From Bacteroidota bacterium (GTDB taxonomy: Bacteria; Bacteroidota; Bacteroidia; Sphingobacteriales; Sphingobacteriaceae): a stretch of 37,607 nucleotides of DNA. The stretch covers positions 1 to 37,607 of the forward strand of contig JAHJVW010000141.1 in NCBI GenBank assembly GCA_018828585.1, read 5' to 3'. The notes beneath the pieces were generated by a model. That model was not told where the DNA came from. It saw only the letters and a program-made list of their open reading frames with translations, and did no database searches. This document shows positions 32,583 through 37,607 of the stretch, in pieces (position 1 is the first letter of the stretch; each line of letters begins with the position of its first letter). The position numbers and the translations under genes are program-made.

Positions 32583-33581
32583 ATGAAAGCGATTTTAAAT
32601 CACTTATTTGAACAAAAAACTTTTAGCAGAGAACAGTCCAAAGAAATTTTAACCAATATTTCTTTAGGTAAATTTAATGCCTCACAAATGACCGCATTTA
32701 TGACTGCCTATTGCATGAGAAACATCACTGTTGAGGAGTTACAAGGCTTTAGAGAGGCCATGATTGAGCTTTGTATCCCTGTAAATTTAACTAATGAGTT
32801 TAATCTTATCGATTTATGCGGTACAGGTGGCGACGGTAAAGACACTTTTAATATCTCAACATTAGCATCTTTTGTTGTTGCGGGGGCGGGATATCAAGTC
32901 GCTAAACATGGTAATTATGGTGTTTCTTCTAGCTGTGGTTCCTCAAACGTGATGGAGTATTTAGGCTATAAATTCACCAATGATGAATCTGTTTTAAAGA
33001 AATCTTTACACGAAGCTGGAATATGTTTTTTACATGCACCACTTTTTCACCCAGCTATGAAAAACGTTGCGCCCATTAGAAGAGAACTAGGGGTGAAAAC
33101 ATTTTTTAATATGTTAGGGCCAATGGTGAATCCTGCTCAACCTCAAAATCAAATAGTTGGAGTTTTTAGTTTGGAGTTAGCTCGATTATATGCCTACTTA
33201 TATCAACAATCTAATAAAAACTATACCATTTTACATGCACTAGAAGGATATGACGAGGTCTCTTTAACTTGTGATTTTAAAACTTTTTCTAATAAAGGAG
33301 AGCAAATTCATAGTATTGAGAGTTTGGGATTTGAACAGATTGATGCAGCAACCATAAGTGGTGGAAGCACAATTGAAGAATCTGCTGAAATATTTAAGAA
33401 AGTATTATCAAATAAGGCTTCTCATCAACAAAGAGATGTTGTTTTATGTAATGCAGCATTAGCCATTCAAACGGTAGATCAGCAAAAATCATTTGGGGAT
33501 TGTTATTATTTAGCCGAACAATCTTTAGCAGGAGGTAAAGCTTTACAATCTTTTCAAAAACTAATTGCAATTAGTAATTAA
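32583..33581 (+). CDS. trpD: Anthranilate phosphoribosyltransferase
   Basis: Transfers phosphoribose from PRPP to anthranilate in tryptophan synthesis. 332 residues. The PRPP-binding CGTGGDGKDTFN and the KHGNYGVSSSCGSSNVMEYLG segments are present, as is the anthranilate-site Arg in NVAPIRRELGVKTFFNMLGP. The frame also has a TTG at 32565 inside the terminator U-run; the ATG at 32583 is chosen because it lies beyond the attenuator. First structural gene of the operon; trpF starts two bases after its stop. Confidence 0.96.
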   Translation: MKAILNHLFEQKTFSREQSKEILTNISLGKFNASQMTAFMTAYCMRNITVEELQGFREAMIELCIPVNLTNEFNLIDLCGTGGDGKDTFNISTLASFVVAGAGYQVAKHGNYGVSSSCGSSNVMEYLGYKFTNDESVLKKSLHEAGICFLHAPLFHPAMKNVAPIRRELGVKTFFNMLGPMVNPAQPQNQIVGVFSLELARLYAYLYQQSNKNYTILHALEGYDEVSLTCDFKTFSNKGEQIHSIESLGFEQIDAATISGGSTIEESAEIFKKVLSNKASHQQRDVVLCNAALAIQTVDQQKSFGDCYYLAEQSLAGGKALQSFQKLIAISN

Positions 33582-33583
33582 AA

Positions 33584-34216
33584 ATGGACTTAAAGATAAA
33601 GGTTTGTGGGATGAGAAATGAAGCAAATGTGAACGCATTAGCGGCATTATGTCCAGATTTTATGGGGTTTATATTTTATCCGCCCTCAAAAAGATTTGTG
33701 GGATTAGCGTTCGATAAAAATCTTATCTCAAAATTACCTGATCAGATTATAAAAACTGGAGTCTTCGTGAATGCACAAGTTCATGAGGTGATTGAATTTA
33801 GTAAACTTTATGGTTTTAAAGCTGTTCAGTTACATGGAGATGAAACACCAGAATTTTGCCAAAAAATTAAAGGTGAAGGCTTTATTGTTTTAAAAGCTTT
33901 TGGTTTGGATGATGATTTTGATTTCGATAGTTTAAAAGCTTACGAAGCGTATGTCGATTATTTTTTGTTTGATACAAAAGTTGACACTTATGGAGGATCT
34001 GGACAAACCTTCGATTGGACTATTTTAGATAGCTATCTGTTAGATCAACCTTTCTTTTTAAGTGGAGGAGTAAGTTTAGATAATTTAGAAAGTATTAAAG
34101 AAATCAATCACCAGAAGTTTTACGGTTTAGATTTAAATTCAAAGTTCGAGATTGAACCTGGATTAAAAAATATAGAAAAATTAGCATTAGCATTTAGCTT
34201 GATTAAAAAATTATGA
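33584..34216 (+). CDS. trpF: Phosphoribosylanthranilate isomerase
   Basis: Converts phosphoribosylanthranilate to the ribulose derivative (Amadori rearrangement). 210-residue TIM barrel with the catalytic Cys in KVCGMRN near the N-terminus and the catalytic Asp in [18 protein letters not shown]; the phosphate-binding [11 protein letters not shown] follows. Separate from trpC, which is not in the window. Its TGA overlaps the trpB ATG, so the two are translationally coupled. Confidence 0.95.
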   Translation: MDLKIKVCGMRNEANVNALAALCPDFMGFIFYPPSKRFVGLAFDKNLISKLPDQIIKTGVFVNAQVHEVIEFSKLYGFKAVQLHGDETPEFCQKIKGEGFIVLKAFGLDDDFDFDSLKAYEAYVDYFLFDTKVDTYGGSGQTFDWTILDSYLLDQPFFLSGGVSLDNLESIKEINHQKFYGLDLNSKFEIEPGLKNIEKLALAFSLIKKL

Positions 34217-35400
34217 TCATGAATTATAGAGTGGACGATAGGGGTTATTATGGTGATTTTGGAGGAGCTTACATCCCAGAAATGCTTTATCCTAATATCG
34301 AGGAGTTAAGAAATGAATATTTAAAAACTATAGCTCAACCTGATTTTCAAAAAGAATTCAAAAGCTTATTGAAAGATTATGTGGGACGGCCTTCTCCATT
34401 ATTTCTGGCAAAAAGGTTATCAGAGAAATATGGGGCTCAGATTTATTTAAAAAGAGAAGATTTAAATCATACCGGAGCTCATAAAATTAATAACACAGTA
34501 GGTCAGATTATTTTGGCCCAAAAGCTGGGTAAGAAAAGGATCATTGCCGAAACAGGGGCTGGTCAGCATGGCGTGGCAACCGCGACAGTTTGTGCTTTAA
34601 AAGGCTTAGAATGCGTGATCTATATGGGTGAAGTTGACATTAAACGTCAAGCACCAAACGTTGCTCGTATGAAGATGATGGGCGCAACTGTTATTCCCGC
34701 TACCTCAGGAAGTAAAACCTTAAAGGACGCTACTAACGAAGCGATGAGAGACTGGATCAACAATCCAGTAGACACCCATTATATCATAGGCTCTGTTGTT
34801 GGACCGCACCCTTACCCAGAGATGGTTTCCCTATTTCAATCCATTATTTCTAAAGAAACTAAACAACAGTTAATCGAACAAACTGGTAACGATCAACCAG
34901 ACTATGTATTGGCTTGTGTGGGTGGTGGAAGTAATGCTATGGGCATGTTTTATCATTTTTTAGATGATGATAACGTAAGATTAATTGCAGCCGAAGCCGC
35001 TGGTTTAGGGATCAACTCTGGTCATTCGGCAGCCACCTCTATGCTTGGAAGAGAAGGTGTTTTGCATGGTTCAAGAACTATTTTAATGCAGACAGAAGAT
35101 GGTCAGGTTACCGAACCTTATTCAATTTCTGCAGGTTTAGATTATCCAGGAATTGGTCCGCAGCATGCGCATCTGCATAAGGTAAAAAGGGTTGAATATG
35201 TAAGTATTACCGATGATGAAGCCATGGAAGCAAGTATGGAACTATCTAAATTAGAAGGGATCATTCCGGCTATTGAAACAGGACATGCTTTGGCGCAACT
35301 CAAAAAAATGACTTTCAAAAAGGAGGATGTTGTTGTGATTTGCCTTTCCGGGAGAGGTGATAAGGATTTAGAAACTTTTATGAAATATTTTAACCTTTAG
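34213..35400 (+). CDS. trpB: Tryptophan synthase beta chain
   Basis: Condenses indole with serine. 395 residues from the ATG at 34213, which overlaps the trpF stop; an ATG at 34219 is equally possible and loses two residues. The PLP lysine is K91 in [12 protein letters not shown] (K89 from the later start); the phosphate-binding glycine loop is [10 protein letters not shown], and the GRGDKD segment lies near the C-terminus. The alpha-chain gene follows after 95 bases. Canonical TrpB1 type. Confidence 0.97.
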   Translation: MIMNYRVDDRGYYGDFGGAYIPEMLYPNIEELRNEYLKTIAQPDFQKEFKSLLKDYVGRPSPLFLAKRLSEKYGAQIYLKREDLNHTGAHKINNTVGQIILAQKLGKKRIIAETGAGQHGVATATVCALKGLECVIYMGEVDIKRQAPNVARMKMMGATVIPATSGSKTLKDATNEAMRDWINNPVDTHYIIGSVVGPHPYPEMVSLFQSIISKETKQQLIEQTGNDQPDYVLACVGGGSNAMGMFYHFLDDDNVRLIAAEAAGLGINSGHSAATSMLGREGVLHGSRTILMQTEDGQVTEPYSISAGLDYPGIGPQHAHLHKVKRVEYVSITDDEAMEASMELSKLEGIIPAIETGHALAQLKKMTFKKEDVVVICLSGRGDKDLETFMKYFNL

Positions 35401-35437
35401 CAATTTGATAATTTGATGGTTTGACCATTTTCGGATA

Positions 35438-35460
35438 CCATTATTTCTAATTAATAATGG
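35438..35460. repeat. AT-rich hairpin in the trpB-trpA gap
   Basis: Perfect arms CCATTATT and AATAATGG around a 7-base loop, preceded by two direct AATTTGAT copies (35402-35417). The 95-base gap is the only sizeable one in the operon. No U-run, so probably not a terminator. Confidence 0.5.
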
Positions 35461-35495
35461 ACTATTAAACCAATGATTATAGAAATTTTAATAAA

Positions 35496-36269
35496 ATGAA
35501 CAGATTAACACAACTCTTTGAAAAAAAGAAAAACGATATACTTTCTATCTACTTCACAGCAGGTTATCCCGAAATAGGAGCAACGCTTAATATTGCAGAA
35601 GCTTTAGAGAAAGCAGGTGCAGATTTTTTAGAAATAGGTTTTCCTTATTCTGATCCTTTAGCTGACGGGCCAGTGATTCAACATAGTTCACAAGTGGCGA
35701 TAGAAAATGGGATGACTTTAAAAGTCCTGTTTGAACAATTGAAAGATTTAAGAAGTAGGGTTTCTATCCCAATATTATTAATGGGTTATGCTAATCCAAT
35801 GATTCAATACGGAGTGAGTAATTTTTGTAAGGTAGCCGCTGAGGTAGGAGTGGATGGTGTAATTGTGCCTGATTTACCATTATATGAGTATGAAGAACTT
35901 TATAAAAATGATTTCATCAGTAACGGATTAAGCAATATCTTTCTAGTAACGCCACAAACCTCTGAAGAACGGATCAGAAAGATAGATAGCCTCTCCAACG
36001 GATTTATCTATTTACTTTCATCTTCATCAACCACAGGGAAAGATTTGAATGTGTCGAATGAGATTGGCGACTATTATAACAGGGTAAAAGCGATGCATCT
36101 TAAAAATCCATTAATCATAGGATTTGGAATTTCAGATCATCAAAGTTTTTCCCGAGCAAATCAATATGCAAATGGCGCAATTGTAGGTACTGCTTTTGTG
36201 AAAGAATTAGGTGATCCAGAAAATTATTTGAGTCATATACCAGAATTTATCAGGAAAATTAAGGGTTAG
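35496..36269 (+). CDS. trpA: Tryptophan synthase alpha chain
   Basis: Cleaves indole-3-glycerol phosphate and channels indole to TrpB. 257-residue TIM barrel with the catalytic Glu and Asp in ADFLEIGFPYSDPLADGP, plus VDGVIVPDLPLYE and a phosphate-binding GFGISDHQS loop. Last gene of the operon. Its stop is one base from that of the convergent nhaA. Confidence 0.96.
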   Translation: MNRLTQLFEKKKNDILSIYFTAGYPEIGATLNIAEALEKAGADFLEIGFPYSDPLADGPVIQHSSQVAIENGMTLKVLFEQLKDLRSRVSIPILLMGYANPMIQYGVSNFCKVAAEVGVDGVIVPDLPLYEYEELYKNDFISNGLSNIFLVTPQTSEERIRKIDSLSNGFIYLLSSSSTTGKDLNVSNEIGDYYNRVKAMHLKNPLIIGFGISDHQSFSRANQYANGAIVGTAFVKELGDPENYLSHIPEFIRKIKG

Positions 36270-36270
36270 G

Positions 36271-37515
36271 TTAAGCTAACTCTAATTTTTCTTTAGCATT
36301 ATATATAGGTTCTCTTTTTGGTTTTGTGGATTTTACTTTTTCTGGATCAGCTTTTTTACTCAGGTAGTTTAAGAAAATATATCCAGTTGTAGCTGCCGAA
36401 ATGGACGCAATCAATATGGAGAACTTTGCTTCTAATTGAAATAGTGGTGAAGCAAAAGATAATATCGATACAAAAATCGACATGGTAAATCCAATTCCTC
36501 CTAACATACCCACTCCCGAAAGTTGTTTCCAGCTAGCAGCCCTTGGTTTTTTAGCCATTTTAAATTTAATAGCCATCCATGAAGCTAAAGTTATTCCGAG
36601 TGGTTTTCCAATAAATAATCCAGCTAAAATACCTAATCCTAATGAGTTAGTTAATCCTTTCATCATTTCAGATTCAAACCTAATATTCGTATTCGCCAAT
36701 GCAAACAAAGGCATAATGATGTAGCTTACTGGATTACTTAATAAGCTTTCTAATTTTTCTAATGGAGAATGTTTTCTTTTTTCTACATTGGCAGGAATTG
36801 CAATAGCAGTTAAAACGCCAGCTATCGTTGCATGAATACCACTATGGTGAATAAAGTACCATAAAACCACTCCTGGGATAATATAAAATATCAATTTCTT
36901 AACGCCGAAATAATTTAATGCCATCTGGAAGGCGAAAACACCAGCAGCATATAATAAAAATGTCGCATGAATGTCAGACGTGTAAAAAACAGCAATCACT
37001 AAAATGGCACCTAGATCATCTACAATTGCCAGCGCCGTTAAAAATACTTTTAACGAGTTTGGAACTCGATTTCCTAATAGAGATAATATACCAATAGCGA
37101 ACGCAATATCTGTTGCCATTGGAATACCCCAACCTTTATGAGTTGCAGTGCCGATATTTACCAATGAAAAAAGTAGCGCTGGCACTAACATTCCCCCAAT
37201 TGCGGCAATAATAGGTAATGAAGCTTGTTTAATTGATTTTAACTCGCCATCAATGATTTCTCTTTTAATTTCTAAACCAACATAAAGGAAGAATATAGCC
37301 ATTAAACCATCATTAATCCAGCTGAGAGCACTGAAATTAAGATCTATACTTCCTAATTCGAAACCCAATTTAAAATTTAAAAAATCGTTAAAATAGTTTG
37401 CTATAGTGGAATTAGCAATTATAATAGATAATAAAACGCAGATTATAAGAAATATTCCAGCTTTTGATTCGTTTTTCTTGAATTTCTTATAGATATCAAG
37501 GCTTAATTTTCTCAT
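36271..37515 (-). CDS. nhaA: Na+/H+ antiporter NhaA
   Basis: Exports Na+ in exchange for H+ at the inner membrane for pH and salt homeostasis. 414 residues, about 12 helices. The ion-site aspartates are D166-D167 (LAIVDDLGAI), with D136 in MATDIAFAIG. The cytoplasmic tail is Lys- and Pro-rich (KKADPEKVKSTKPKREP). Length and motifs are normal for the family. Its promoter should lie in the AT-rich 92 bases at the right edge; none was recognised. Confidence 0.96.
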   Translation of the reverse strand: MRKLSLDIYKKFKKNESKAGIFLIICVLLSIIIANSTIANYFNDFLNFKLGFELGSIDLNFSALSWINDGLMAIFFLYVGLEIKREIIDGELKSIKQASLPIIAAIGGMLVPALLFSLVNIGTATHKGWGIPMATDIAFAIGILSLLGNRVPNSLKVFLTALAIVDDLGAILVIAVFYTSDIHATFLLYAAGVFAFQMALNYFGVKKLIFYIIPGVVLWYFIHHSGIHATIAGVLTAIAIPANVEKRKHSPLEKLESLLSNPVSYIIMPLFALANTNIRFESEMMKGLTNSLGLGILAGLFIGKPLGITLASWMAIKFKMAKKPRAASWKQLSGVGMLGGIGFTMSIFVSILSFASPLFQLEAKFSILIASISAATTGYIFLNYLSKKADPEKVKSTKPKREPIYNAKEKLELA

Positions 37516-37607
37516 TTAATTAAATAATTGATTTAATATGATGATAAAATTAACAAATTATTGAGTTTATTGCAATAAAAAATATATAATAGCTATTTTT
37601 TATAATA

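Overview
The window is chromosomal DNA of a low-GC Bacteroidota, most likely a Sphingobacteriaceae relative such as Pedobacter. The evidence is a fused murF-alr gene, a FecI/FecR/SusC/SusD locus, Bacteroidota-type -7 promoter elements (TAnnTTTG), few Shine-Dalgarno sequences, and marker genes of Bacteroidota type (YidC, CTP synthase, RecX, RecR, LOG, NhaA). The genus is an inference from protein style, not from a search.

Layout. 1-1925: two near-identical single-domain response regulators in AT-rich DNA, apparently a tandem duplication that includes flanking palindromes. 1926-6410 (minus): zinc-type CDF exporter, then pyrG and yidC, ending in a clear terminator. 6460-6891: an unrecognised acidic protein. 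7251-9528 (minus): a three-gene cluster of exported proteins, two Tat-dependent TIM-barrel sugar isomerase/epimerase-like proteins around a VOC protein. 10201-18446 (plus): an ECF sigma factor, FecR anti-sigma, SusC, SusD and an exported type I phosphodiesterase, ending in a strong terminator. This reads as a regulated outer-membrane uptake system for a phosphodiester-containing nutrient.

18530-19400 is a tRNA neighbourhood on the minus strand: tRNA-Gly(GCC), a 5' fragment of tRNA-Leu, intact tRNA-Leu(TAA), a small GIY-YIG nuclease gene, and a second degenerate tRNA-Leu copy. In both degenerate copies the anticodon arm has been replaced by a CCCGAT...ATCGGG palindrome. The nuclease gene lies between two tRNA-Leu copies in direct orientation, which looks like a small mobile cassette at a tRNA gene.

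19479-31439 is mostly housekeeping: recX diverging from murF-alr and a DUF502 gene; an OMPLA-like barrel; a 7TM-DISM histidine kinase; an SSS symporter with a LOG protein; and a recR / glycosyltransferase / SDR / alpha-beta hydrolase run. A KirBac-like potassium channel follows (31436-32377, minus).

32409-36269 is a partial tryptophan operon, trpD-trpF-trpB-trpA, without trpE, trpG or trpC. It is preceded by a complete transcription attenuator readable from sequence: a promoter, a 17-residue leader peptide with three consecutive Trp codons (MKNLNVNTIWWWHYENS), mutually exclusive hairpins, and an intrinsic terminator ending 16 bases before the trpD start. nhaA converges on trpA at the right end. 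The attenuator and the remodelled tRNA-Leu / GIY-YIG locus are the two observations most worth following up.
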